A stretch of 18,171 nucleotides of DNA from UBA6168 sp964442355 (lineage in GTDB: Bacteria; Bacteroidota; Bacteroidia; Chitinophagales; Saprospiraceae): contig CAYTZS010000107.1 in the NCBI GenBank assembly GCA_964442355.1, positions 1 through 18,171 of the forward strand, given 5' to 3'. Position 1 is the first letter of the stretch; each line of letters opens with the position of its first letter. A model generated the notes under the pieces. The model saw only the letters and a list, made by a program, of their open reading frames with translations. It ran no database searches and was not told the DNA's origin. Positions 8,655 to 16,176 of the stretch are shown here, one piece after another. The translations under genes and the position numbers were made by a program.

Positions 8655-9299
8655 TTACTTCCTTCCAAAATCGGCTGGGATCTCCCCCCATGCCTCGGTT
8701 TCCCATTTCAGGATGGGGTTTTTGTAGGTATGGGTTTTGAGCCACTGCTCGGCTCGTGCGATGATTTGGTGGAGGTTTTCGGTTTTGGCGTTGCGCACGA
8801 GCTTGGTCTTGCATGCCTTCTGTTTCACCCAAAGCATGGCATTGCGGGAGTCGGTGTAAATGGGCGTGTCCTTGCCCTCCCGGTGGAACATGGCCAGTGC
8901 ATGCACGATGGCCAAGAACTCGCCAATATTGTTTGTTCCCAGTGGGTGTTTTTGGTGGAAAATCAGCGTGCGGGTCTTCGAGTCCACGCCTTGGTATTCC
9001 ATCACGCCGGGATTGCCGCTGCAAGCAGCATCCACACAGATGCTGTCCCAGATGATGCTGGCGCTGGAGGGTTTGGCGGTTTTGGCTGGGCTGCCCGTGC
9101 CCGGTCGGGTAGGGGACTTGAACTGGATGTGCTGCGCAAAATTACCGTCGTAGGCTGCCTCTGCTTCCTCTCGGCTGCCGAAGCTCTTGTACTTCGCTTG
9201 TGGGTAGCCTTTGATTTGTTGCTGGCACTTGTCCCAACTGTCGTACACACCGGGCGTCACGCCTTGCCACACCACGTAGTATTTCTTCTTGTCTGCCAT
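8655..9299 (-). CDS. rnhA: Ribonuclease H1 with N-terminal hybrid-binding (viroplasmin-type) domain
   Basis: This 214-residue cytoplasmic enzyme is predicted to cut the RNA strand of RNA-DNA hybrids, as in primer removal and R-loop clearance. Residues ~5-50 (KKYYVVWQGVTPGVYDSW through FGSREEAEAAY) are the Cauli_VI/viroplasmin-type hybrid-binding domain also found in eukaryotic RNase H1. A basic, Pro-rich linker (~58-80) follows, then the catalytic domain at 84-214. The expected acidic residues are present: D90 in CVDAACSGNPG, E127 in NIGEF, D150 in YTDSRNA and D210 in GEIPADFGRK. Spacing is close to that of the E. coli enzyme (D10, E48, D70, D134). The ATG at 9299 gives the usual short lead before the first domain. 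The gene diverges from the ceramidase-like gene across 152 bases. The gene symbol is by family. Confidence 0.93.
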   Translation of the reverse strand: MADKKKYYVVWQGVTPGVYDSWDKCQQQIKGYPQAKYKSFGSREEAEAAYDGNFAQHIQFKSPTRPGTGSPAKTAKPSSASIIWDSICVDAACSGNPGVMEYQGVDSKTRTLIFHQKHPLGTNNIGEFLAIVHALAMFHREGKDTPIYTDSRNAMLWVKQKACKTKLVRNAKTENLHQIIARAEQWLKTHTYKNPILKWETEAWGEIPADFGRK

Positions 9300-9451
9300 A
9301 AATTTGTCACTGATTCGTTGGCCGTTTAGGGTCGGTTAGTGGCCGAAAGGTAGTGCTTTTTGAAAATTTTACCCTAAAACACATGCGCTCCCCGTCAGAA
9401 GCCATGTACTTTGCCTTTTGAATTTATGGACTACATTTATCGAAAAAAAGC

Positions 9452-10216
9452 ATGAAACGTCTGCACATCCACCTGTTCCTGCTCGCATTGGTGGCTACTG
9501 TCATCGGCCTTTGGCTGGCTGGCCCGATACCCCAAGACCCCAGCTACCACGACTTTGCCGACCTGCGGATGATGCTGGGCATCCCAAATTTCTGGGACGT
9601 GGCAAGCAACTTGCCCATGTTTTTCCTCGGTGTTTTTGGCCTTTGGAGCAGCTTGCGGGCTTGGTCAAGCCGACCCGACCTCGTCTCTCGACTAATTCCC
9701 ACCGTGTTGAGCATCGGCATACTCTCAGCGTGCATCGGTTCAGCCTACTACCACTGGGCGCCCGACAACCTCACGCTCGTCTGGGACCGCCTGCCGATGA
9801 CGCTCATCTTCATGCCCATTTTTGCCCTTCTGATTTATGATTTTATCGGTGAAAAAGAAGGTAGTATCGCCTTCTGGCTGCTGGTGCCGCTAGGCGTTTT
9901 CAGTGTGATCTACTGGCGGTACACGGAAGCTACAGGCCAAGGCGACTTGCGTTTTTACGCCTTCGTGCAGTTCTTTCCATTGGTAGCAGCGGCGCTGCTG
10001 GTGTTGCTCAGCCCACAGCGGGTCGTGTATGCCCGCTACTTGGTCATTGCCCTCGGCTGGTACGTGGTTGCCAAGCTCTGCGAGCATTTCGACGATGCCA
10101 TTTTTGAAGCGCTTAAATTTTGGAGCGGCCACACCATCAAGCACTTGTTGTCCAGTGTGAGTCTATGGTTTGTGCTGAAAATCGTGAGACAGTGGAGGGT
10201 TGAGAAGGTTGATTAA
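9452..10216 (+). CDS. Alkaline ceramidase-like integral membrane hydrolase (CREST superfamily)
   Basis: The product has 254 residues and about seven hydrophobic segments, beginning with MKRLHIHLFLLALVATVIGL. The key evidence is a putative zinc-hydrolase site laid out as in alkaline ceramidases: S97 and H101 in GSAYYH, D112 in WDRLPM, and H227 and H231 in GHTIKH. From memory, human ACER3 has S77, H81, D92, H217 and H221; the intervals are the same for Ser-His (4) and His-Asp (11). The N-terminal block PQDPSYHDFADLR ... GIPNFWDVASNLP is characteristic of bacterial members annotated as ceramidase-domain proteins. The inferred reaction is amide hydrolysis of ceramide-like lipids in the inner membrane, which fits a phylum that makes sphingolipids. 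No sphingolipid biosynthesis gene is next to it. It converges on the DUF62 gene with 53 bases between stops. Fold is likely; substrate is inferred. Confidence 0.8.
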   Translation: MKRLHIHLFLLALVATVIGLWLAGPIPQDPSYHDFADLRMMLGIPNFWDVASNLPMFFLGVFGLWSSLRAWSSRPDLVSRLIPTVLSIGILSACIGSAYYHWAPDNLTLVWDRLPMTLIFMPIFALLIYDFIGEKEGSIAFWLLVPLGVFSVIYWRYTEATGQGDLRFYAFVQFFPLVAAALLVLLSPQRVVYARYLVIALGWYVVAKLCEHFDDAIFEALKFWSGHTIKHLLSSVSLWFVLKIVRQWRVEKVD

Positions 10217-10219
10217 TTG

Positions 10220-10267
10220 TTGAATTGTTTATTGAGTGCGCAGCAATTTAATCACGCAGCAATTCAA
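10220..10267. repeat. Inverted and direct short repeats between convergent stops
   Basis: The 53-base gap holds TTGAATTG (10220-10227) and its complement CAATTCAA (10260-10267), a possible weak hairpin. It also holds a 10-base direct repeat, CGCAGCAATT, at 10239-10248 and 10255-10264. It may serve as a weak terminator for both genes. There is no strong GC stem, so the role is uncertain. Confidence 0.4.
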
Positions 10268-10269
10268 AA

Positions 10270-11034
10270 TCAGATAAAATCTACCTGCACCATGTCGTCC
10301 AGTTTCAGCCCAAGCAGGCTGCTGGCCTTTCCCATGCTCACGGCTATTTCAAGAAAGCCGGCGGCGTTGAACAGGCAGAGCGTCTCACCTACGGGCACGT
10401 CGGTGTAGTGCCGGCTGAGGTGGGTGATGGGATCGTTGCGCTTGAAGAACAGGGCAAACTTGCGCCCGTTGCGCACTTTTTCAAACAATTCTTCGGTAAT
10501 GTTGATGGCAACGTTTTCGTAGTGATCCACGTAAATAACAGAGCCCCTGAGCTGAGAGGTGCTGAGCACGGGCTGCAAGGCAATGCGCTGCACGACCTCT
10601 CCAGCAGGTAGCCCAACTTCGTAGAGTGGCTTGGTATTGGCGAGGTGTGAAACAGCTGCTGCCACGGTTTTTTGCATGGAAAATGGGCCGACCTCCACGG
10701 CGGGGTCGAGGCGCCAAACTTGGGGCATGTTTGGGAAGATGAGCGAGAAAATGCCGTTGTCTGGGCCGATGAAAAACTGGTCGCCGTGCTCTAGGCAGAT
10801 GAAGGAGCGGCCTTCTTGGCTGTTGTTTACCGTGACGACGTGGATAGTGCCCGGCGGGAAGCTCAGGTACGAGTTTTTTAGCACAAACGCACCCTGCACA
10901 ATGTCGAATGGCTTGACATTGTGGGAGATGTCAACGATTTGGAGCTGGGGTTCCTGCCGAAGCAGTGCTCCTTTTAGCGAAGCAACGTAGTAGTCGTCCA
11001 GTCCAAAGTCGGTTGTTAAGGTTACGATTTGCAT
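10270..11034 (-). CDS. SAM hydrolase/SAM-dependent halogenase (DUF62) family protein, active-site residues changed
   Basis: The 254 residues fit the DUF62 fold throughout. The N-terminus MQIVTLTTDFGLDDYYVASLK carries the hallmark TTDFG and a YV..KG motif, FFIGPDNGIFSLIF is the central motif, and a C-terminal beta-barrel follows (GSVIYVDHYENVAINI). Characterised members hydrolyse S-adenosylmethionine to adenosine and methionine using an Asp-Arg-His triad; fluorinase is a relative. In this copy, the position of the usual 'VDPGVG' Asp reads VNNSQEGR (N70), and the usual 'FHGRD' segment reads FSMQKT (S119), so two of the three triad residues appear substituted. It may bind SAM or adenosine without canonical hydrolysis, or use other residues. 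It diverges from phoH over 285 bases, in which I found only a weak promoter candidate for phoH. Family call is strong; activity is doubtful. Confidence 0.85.
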   Translation of the reverse strand: MQIVTLTTDFGLDDYYVASLKGALLRQEPQLQIVDISHNVKPFDIVQGAFVLKNSYLSFPPGTIHVVTVNNSQEGRSFICLEHGDQFFIGPDNGIFSLIFPNMPQVWRLDPAVEVGPFSMQKTVAAAVSHLANTKPLYEVGLPAGEVVQRIALQPVLSTSQLRGSVIYVDHYENVAINITEELFEKVRNGRKFALFFKRNDPITHLSRHYTDVPVGETLCLFNAAGFLEIAVSMGKASSLLGLKLDDMVQVDFI

Positions 11035-11181
11035 GATTCGTTTGCGTTTTTTTCAGGGCAATTTTTAAGTGGTCACGAGATGGATTTTTTTAGAAACTTT
11101 TTGGCCGAAACTTGAGTTTTATGATAGCCTTTCCGACGACAAGGCCGAAAACCTTGCCGAGGCTTTACACCCTCAAAAAAA

Positions 11182-11189
11182 TAATTTTG
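11182..11189 (+). promoter_or_regulatory. Candidate -7 element upstream of phoH
   Basis: TAATTTTG matches the Bacteroidota -7 consensus TAnnTTTG and lies 130 bases before the phoH start codon. The nearest TTG upstream (11154-11156) is 25 bases away, further than the usual ~19-21, so this is weak. The rest of the 285-base divergent region contains short AT-rich stretches and no convincing hairpin. Confidence 0.3.
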
Positions 11190-11319
11190 CTTGTTTGTCA
11201 AAAATCTATTTTTACGGACAAAAATAGCTGAATTTTCAAAGCCAGCTGCCTTAATTCAAGGTGACGGTGGCAATATCGAACCTAAGTTTTTCATCATTAT
11301 TCAATCAACGACCTAGCAT

Positions 11320-12348
11320 TTGAGCGAAATAATCCTGACCATCGAAGACGTTGACCCCGTGGAACTCTACGGCGAAAACGACGTCAAACTCAATCTACTC
11401 CGCAAAGCTTTCCCCGACATCAGCATCACTGCCAGGGGCAGCAATCTCAAACTTTCCGGCGAGAAGAAGTACACCCAATCAGCCAAAGGCAAATTCGAGC
11501 AGATGGTTCGCCTGCTGCGTGAGCGCAAGACGCTGCCCGTGCAGATGGTCGAAGAGCTGATGCTCGAAGGCAGTGTGCCATTTCAGCCCCACCTCAACGA
11601 CGCTGCTGGCAAAGTGCTGGTGCATGGGGTTGATGGCAGGATAATTCGGGTAAAAACGCTGAACCAGCGCAAGCTCGTGGAAGCCTCCGAGCAGAACGAT
11701 GTGGTATTTGCTGTCGGGCCAGCAGGTACTGGCAAGACCTACACCGCTGTAGCGTTAGCCGTTCGGGCGCTGAAAAACCGCTTGGTCAAAAAAATCATCC
11801 TCACACGCCCGGCGGTGGAGGCCGGAGAGAGCCTCGGCTACTTGCCCGGCGACCTGAAGGAGAAAATTGACCCATACCTGCGCCCGCTCTACGATGCGCT
11901 CGACGACATGATTCCGGCGGACAAGCTCAAATATTTTATGGAAACGAGGGTCATTGAAATAGCTCCGCTGGCTTATATGCGAGGCCGCACCCTCGACAAT
12001 GCGTTCATCATTCTCGATGAGGCGCAGAACACATCATCGCTCCAAATCAAAATGTTCCTCACCCGCCTCGGCCCCACCGCCAAGGCCATCATCACGGGCG
12101 ATCTCACGCAGATTGACCTCCCGATGAACACCAAATCGGGCCTTCGCAAGGCAATAGATATCCTAAAAGGCATTGAAGGAATAACCGTCGTGCGTCTCAG
12201 CGTGGACGACGTGGTGCGTCACCGGCTAGTCAAAGAGGTCATCAAAGCCTACGAACGCGACAACGAGCAGCATCGGGAACAGTGGGAAGAGTCGCACGGC
12301 AGGCTGCCGTTCCGCCGCAAAGGCGTGGTAGCTGACGAAGAGGAGTAG
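11320..12348 (+). CDS. phoH: PhoH-family ATPase
   Basis: The product is a 342-residue cytoplasmic P-loop ATPase of the PhoH/YbeZ type. These are linked in other bacteria to RNA metabolism and ribosome maturation, with the exact substrate unsettled. An N-terminal KH-like extension (about 1-110, with TIEDVDPVELYGEND and ITARGSNLKLSGE) precedes the ATPase domain. Walker A is GPAGTGKT at 133-140 and Walker B is ILDEAQN at 231-237. The signature blocks LTRPAVEAGESLGYLPGDL, PLAYMRGRTLDNAFII and ITGDLTQIDLP are intact. The start is TTG at 11320: an in-frame TAG lies four bases upstream (11314-11316), and starting at the next GTG (11359) would delete the conserved IEDVDP segment. A ybeY neighbour, common elsewhere, is not visible. 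A hairpin follows two bases after the stop. Confidence 0.93.
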   Translation: MSEIILTIEDVDPVELYGENDVKLNLLRKAFPDISITARGSNLKLSGEKKYTQSAKGKFEQMVRLLRERKTLPVQMVEELMLEGSVPFQPHLNDAAGKVLVHGVDGRIIRVKTLNQRKLVEASEQNDVVFAVGPAGTGKTYTAVALAVRALKNRLVKKIILTRPAVEAGESLGYLPGDLKEKIDPYLRPLYDALDDMIPADKLKYFMETRVIEIAPLAYMRGRTLDNAFIILDEAQNTSSLQIKMFLTRLGPTAKAIITGDLTQIDLPMNTKSGLRKAIDILKGIEGITVVRLSVDDVVRHRLVKEVIKAYERDNEQHREQWEESHGRLPFRRKGVVADEEE

Positions 12349-12350
12349 GG

Positions 12351-12393
12351 TGGAGAATGGAGGGTGCAGCACGGCTCCACGCTCCATTTTCCA
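12351..12393 (+). repeat. Hairpin after phoH (copy 2 of the element behind rnhA)
   Basis: TGGAGAATGGAG (12351-12362) pairs with CTCCATTTTCCA (12382-12393): 12 bp including one G-T pair, with a 19-base loop. The loop holds GGCTCCACG, the same nine bases as in the loop of the hairpin after rnhA, and the arms share GGAGAAT and CTCCATTTTC. It starts two bases after the phoH stop, so it may end that transcript. No T-run follows directly. Confidence 0.65.
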
Positions 12394-12441
12394 TTTCCGA
12401 TTTCTCAAATTTGTCACCCGGCTTTTATTTTCGGTATTTTC

Positions 12442-12473
12442 TTCGCCCTGAGAAATTCATAGCGCTATTTTTG
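12442..12473 (+). promoter_or_regulatory. Bacteroidota-type promoter for the M36 peptidase gene
   Basis: TATTTTTG (12466-12473) is an exact match to the -7 consensus TAnnTTTG. Twenty bases upstream, TTCG (12442-12445) is one mismatch from the -33 TTTG. The start codon at 12525 is about 50 bases downstream, giving a short 5' leader. It also argues that the coding region does not start at the in-frame ATG at 12357, upstream of this site. Confidence 0.5.
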
Positions 12474-12524
12474 CCAAGTCAGCACACCTTATTTTTCATA
12501 ATTGTCAAATTAAAACATTCCAGT

Positions 12525-15500
12525 ATGAAGTTTAAATCTACGAAGCAGCTCGTCCTGTCGTTGGCGTTCCTGCTGGCAGGTGCATCGGCATTTGCTCAGT
12601 TGCGTACACCAATCGACATCGCCAATGAGCATGTTCGCACCCACTTGTCAACGTGGGGACTAACCGACCAGGACGTTGAAGGCATGACCGTCAGCGACCA
12701 GTACACCGACCCTGTCACAGGTTTTTCGAGGGTATTTTTTGTTCAGCGTCACCAAGGCATCCCAGTTTACAATGCCGTTCAAAACGTCAGCATTGGCAAG
12801 GATGGCAAGGTATTTCATGTGGGCAGCCGATTTGTGCCCAACCTCGCCAGCAAAGTGAACACCACGATGCCTGTGCTCGACGCCGAGACTGCCGTCATCA
12901 AGTTGATGCAGCACCTCGAAATCCCTTATGCTCCGCTTCGCCTCATTGGCCAGAACGAGCAAGGTGAATTCGTTTTTGAAAAAGGCGACATTGCAAAAGA
13001 AGACATCAAGGCTCGCCTCAGCTTCCAGCAGTACGGCAGCGCAGTGATGCTCGCTTGGGATGTCACGCTGTTTCCTACTAACAGCTCCGACATGTGGAGC
13101 GCTCGGGTAGATGCAGTACTGGGCAGCATCCTCGACCAGACCAACTGGACGGTTTACTGCCAAGTTGATGGCAACTCCTTCAAGCACACGCACGACAACT
13201 GCAACGATGCAACACACCAGTACTCCAATTCAGTGGAAATGACTGCTGCTGTGGCCGATGGCACTTACAATATTTGGCCTTGGCCAGTTGAAAGCCCGAT
13301 ACACGGCGACCGCCAAATTGTGGTTGATCCACATGACCTCACTGCCTCACCTTATGCTTGGCACGACACCAATGGTCAACCAGGGCCAGAATTCACCATA
13401 ACCAGGGGCAACAACGTACATGCCTACGAAGACAGTGGCAGTACGGATAGCTCCGTTGGCAATGAACCCGACGGCGGTGCTGCTTTGGTTTTCGACTTCC
13501 CATACGATGCTCTGGCTGAGCCAGTGACCTACACAGATGCAGCAGTTGTTAACCTGTTTTACTGGAACAACGTGATGCACGATATGGCCTATTCTTACGG
13601 TTTTACCGAAGTGCTGGGTAATTTCCAAGCCAGCAACTACGGAAACGGTGGTGCAGGTAACGACTTCGTACAAGCTGAGGCACAAGATGGTGGTGGCACC
13701 AACAACGCCAACTTCGGCACTCCACCAGATGGCGGCAATGGCCGTATGCAGATGTACCTGTGGGATGGCGCTGGTTCTGGCGAAGTTTTCAATGTATCAG
13801 CTCCAGCGTCAGTGGCTGGTGGTTATGAATCCACGCAGCCAGGCACTGGCTGGGGTGCTGGTGCTTATGCTTCCCCAACAGGCGTTTCCGCCGAAGTTAT
13901 CATCGTCGAAGATGCTGCAGCCAATCCATACTTCTCCGATGCCTGCGAAACCCTCACCAATGCAGCTGATTTGGTGGGCAAAATTGCCTTGATTGACCGT
14001 GGTGGCTGTGAGTTCGGCTTCAAGTCACTGGCTGCACAAAACGCAGGTGCGGTGGGCGTCATCATCTGCAATTTCGAAGATGTAGCCCTGAACATGGGCC
14101 CAGGTGCTGTTGGCGCACAAGTCAACATCCCAGTAGTAGCGATGACTTCTGTTGATTGCCAGACCATTCGCCAATTTGCAGGCAGTGGTCTTGTCGCTTC
14201 CATCCAGACGCCAGCAGGCCCAGCGGGCCCAGCACAGATTGACGGCGATTTGGACAACGGCGTAATCGCACACGAATATGGTCACGGTATCTCTAACCGC
14301 TTGACTGGTGGCCCAAGCCAAGCAGGTTGCCTCGGCAACCAAGAACAAATGGGCGAAGGCTGGAGCGATTTCATGTCGCTCATCACTTCAGCAAAAGCTG
14401 GCGACAACGGCGAACAAGCTCGTGGCATTGGCAACTATGCCGATGGTTTGGCTCCGAACGGTGCTGGCATCCGCCACTACCCCTATACCCGCAACATGAA
14501 CGTGAACCCACTTACCTACGGCGACATTCCAGCTGAGACTATTCCTCACGGCGTTGGTGCCGCATGGTGTACCATGATTTGGGACTTGTATTGGGACATG
14601 TCTGACGAGTACGGTTGGGACCCAGACCTCTACCACGGCACAGGTGGCAACAACATGGCCATTCAACTCGTGTTTGAGGGCATGAAGACACAGCCATGTT
14701 CGCCTGGTTTTGTTGATGGCCGCGATGCTATCCTTGCAGCTGACGTGGCGCTTTACGGTGGGGCTAATCGGTGTTTGATTTGGAAAACATTTGCCCGCAG
14801 GGGACTTGGTCTCAGTGCAGACCAAGGTTCATCCGATGCTGTTGGCGATGAAACAGAAGCATTTGACATTCCTTGCGAGTGCCGTGACGAAGTCACTGTC
14901 ACGAAGTCTGTCACTGATTTCATCAATGCTGGTGAAGAGATTGACGTGACCATCAATGTTTCCAACTGTAAGTTGGAAACCCGTACAGACGTCGTTATCA
15001 CGGATGAATTGCCAGACGGAACATCCTTCAAGGCTGGTTCAGCAAGTGTGCCCGCAACCGTTGCTGGCAATGTGCTTACACTGGAATTGGGCAACATCGC
15101 TTTTGAGGAAACAAAAACTGTCACCTACAAGCTGACTACCGATCCCGACAAGTTCTCCATCCGCTATTGGCTGGACGACGTGCCAACCGCTGATGCAGAG
15201 GACAACTGGGAATATTACGACTTGGGTGGCCCAACGCTCAATATTTTCCAGATTGATGATACCTATTCGAACAGCCCTGACTACTCATGGCTTGTGCCAG
15301 ACATCGCCACTGAAAGCCGCACAGCGCTGGAGCTGATAACGCCATGGACAGCAATTGGCAACCGCCCCGTGTTGCGTTTTTACCACCTCTACGATACGGA
15401 GTCAGGTGCTGACGCAGGCTTGATTGATGTAAAAAAAGAAGGCGACAACACCTTCCAGCAAGTGGCTGACAAGATGTTGAGGAATGGTTACCCTGGTCAA

Positions 15501-16067
15501 GTGCAGTACGCTACGTTTATTACGCCAAATCTTTCTGCTTTCTCGGGCTCAACCAACGGCGAGTTCATTCCAACGTATGTTGACCTGAGCGATTGGGCTG
15601 GCGAAGACGTTGTCTTCCGTTTCCGCTTTGGTACAGACGACAACACGGAAGGTCTAATCGGCTGGGTAGTTGACGACATTGAGTTTATGGACCTGTTGAG
15701 CTACAACGGCGAAGCCTGCTTGACCTCTGCTCAGGGTGACAACGAATGTACGATTGCACCAGAAGAAGGCACTATCGTAGAGTCGCAGATCGTATCCGAT
15801 GCTTCTGAAACACTTACCAATGTGAACATGGGCGTGTTCCCAAATCCTGCGAAGGATGCGTTGAACATCACCATGGAGACTGAGAACCAGACTGAAATCA
15901 GCTTGAGCTTGATGACGGTGGATGGTAAAGTGGTGATGAACAGGGATTTGAACGTACACGGCAAGCACCAGTTCCAAATCAACGTCAGCCAGCTTTCAGC
16001 CGGTTTCTACTTCGTGAAAGTAGCCACCGATGAGGGCGTGATGGTGAAGAAAGTGGTGATTGAGTAA
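12525..16067 (+). CDS. Secreted M36 (fungalysin-type) zinc metallopeptidase with PA, DUF11 and type IX sorting domains
   Basis: The product has 1180 residues. I chose ATG 12525 because a textbook signal peptide follows at once (MKFKSTKQ, hydrophobic core, ASAFAQ, cleaved near 25). Residues ~28-135 resemble the FTP propeptide that keeps such enzymes inactive. The M36 catalytic domain begins near 345 (FYWNNVMHDMAY, NFQASNYGNGG, EAQDGGGTNNANFGTPPDGG). A PA domain is inserted at ~455-560 (LVGKIALIDRGGCEFG). The zinc site is HEYGH at 583-587, with E611 in GEGWSDF as third ligand. A DUF11-like module (~785-875), a jelly-roll/MAM-like segment (~875-1080) and a type A type IX sorting domain (~1100-1180: FPNPAKDAL ... 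LSAGFYFVKV ... KKVVIE) follow. It is likely an extracellular protein-degrading enzyme, released or anchored after sorting-domain cleavage. All catalytic residues are intact. It is flanked by its own promoter and a strong terminator. Confidence 0.95.
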   Translation: MKFKSTKQLVLSLAFLLAGASAFAQLRTPIDIANEHVRTHLSTWGLTDQDVEGMTVSDQYTDPVTGFSRVFFVQRHQGIPVYNAVQNVSIGKDGKVFHVGSRFVPNLASKVNTTMPVLDAETAVIKLMQHLEIPYAPLRLIGQNEQGEFVFEKGDIAKEDIKARLSFQQYGSAVMLAWDVTLFPTNSSDMWSARVDAVLGSILDQTNWTVYCQVDGNSFKHTHDNCNDATHQYSNSVEMTAAVADGTYNIWPWPVESPIHGDRQIVVDPHDLTASPYAWHDTNGQPGPEFTITRGNNVHAYEDSGSTDSSVGNEPDGGAALVFDFPYDALAEPVTYTDAAVVNLFYWNNVMHDMAYSYGFTEVLGNFQASNYGNGGAGNDFVQAEAQDGGGTNNANFGTPPDGGNGRMQMYLWDGAGSGEVFNVSAPASVAGGYESTQPGTGWGAGAYASPTGVSAEVIIVEDAAANPYFSDACETLTNAADLVGKIALIDRGGCEFGFKSLAAQNAGAVGVIICNFEDVALNMGPGAVGAQVNIPVVAMTSVDCQTIRQFAGSGLVASIQTPAGPAGPAQIDGDLDNGVIAHEYGHGISNRLTGGPSQAGCLGNQEQMGEGWSDFMSLITSAKAGDNGEQARGIGNYADGLAPNGAGIRHYPYTRNMNVNPLTYGDIPAETIPHGVGAAWCTMIWDLYWDMSDEYGWDPDLYHGTGGNNMAIQLVFEGMKTQPCSPGFVDGRDAILAADVALYGGANRCLIWKTFARRGLGLSADQGSSDAVGDETEAFDIPCECRDEVTVTKSVTDFINAGEEIDVTINVSNCKLETRTDVVITDELPDGTSFKAGSASVPATVAGNVLTLELGNIAFEETKTVTYKLTTDPDKFSIRYWLDDVPTADAEDNWEYYDLGGPTLNIFQIDDTYSNSPDYSWLVPDIATESRTALELITPWTAIGNRPVLRFYHLYDTESGADAGLIDVKKEGDNTFQQVADKMLRNGYPGQVQYATFITPNLSAFSGSTNGEFIPTYVDLSDWAGEDVVFRFRFGTDDNTEGLIGWVVDDIEFMDLLSYNGEACLTSAQGDNECTIAPEEGTIVESQIVSDASETLTNVNMGVFPNPAKDALNITMETENQTEISLSLMTVDGKVVMNRDLNVHGKHQFQINVSQLSAGFYFVKVATDEGVMVKKVVIE

Positions 16068-16081
16068 TTGCTTAGAATGGC

Positions 16082-16129
16082 AAAAAGAAAGCCTGAACGA
16101 GCGATTTTGCTCGTTCAGGCTTTTCTTTT
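16082..16129. terminator. Strong bidirectional rho-independent terminator
   Basis: AAAGCCTGAACGAGC (16088-16102) pairs perfectly with GCTCGTTCAGGCTTT (16109-16123) around the six-base loop GATTTT. The pairing nearly continues into AAAAAG on the left and TCTTTT on the right. The A-rich left flank and T-rich right flank make it work in both directions. It serves the M36 gene (stop 16067) and the convergent small secreted-protein gene (stop at 16177). Confidence 0.93.
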
Positions 16130-16176
16130 GAATTTGACACAAAATGTGCTTCCTATTGTAGAGGAGTTTGGCTTTC

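Noticed and set aside
9300..9451. Possible promoters in the rnhA/ceramidase divergent gap (TACCTTTC on minus at 9345-9352; TACTTTG on plus near 9410)
   Set aside because: The first has one mismatch in the -7 and no well-spaced TTTG; the second has only one base between TA and TTTG. Neither is good enough to list as a feature.
11090..11170. Possible riboswitch or hairpin cluster upstream of phoH (GCCTT/AAGGC and AGCCT/AGGCT pairs)
   Set aside because: The pairs are only five bases, overlap each other and match no known riboswitch core that I can recognise.
12357..12524. 56-codon upstream extension of the M36 peptidase frame
   Set aside because: It begins inside the post-phoH hairpin and spans the TATTTTTG promoter site. 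A complete signal peptide starts at 12525.
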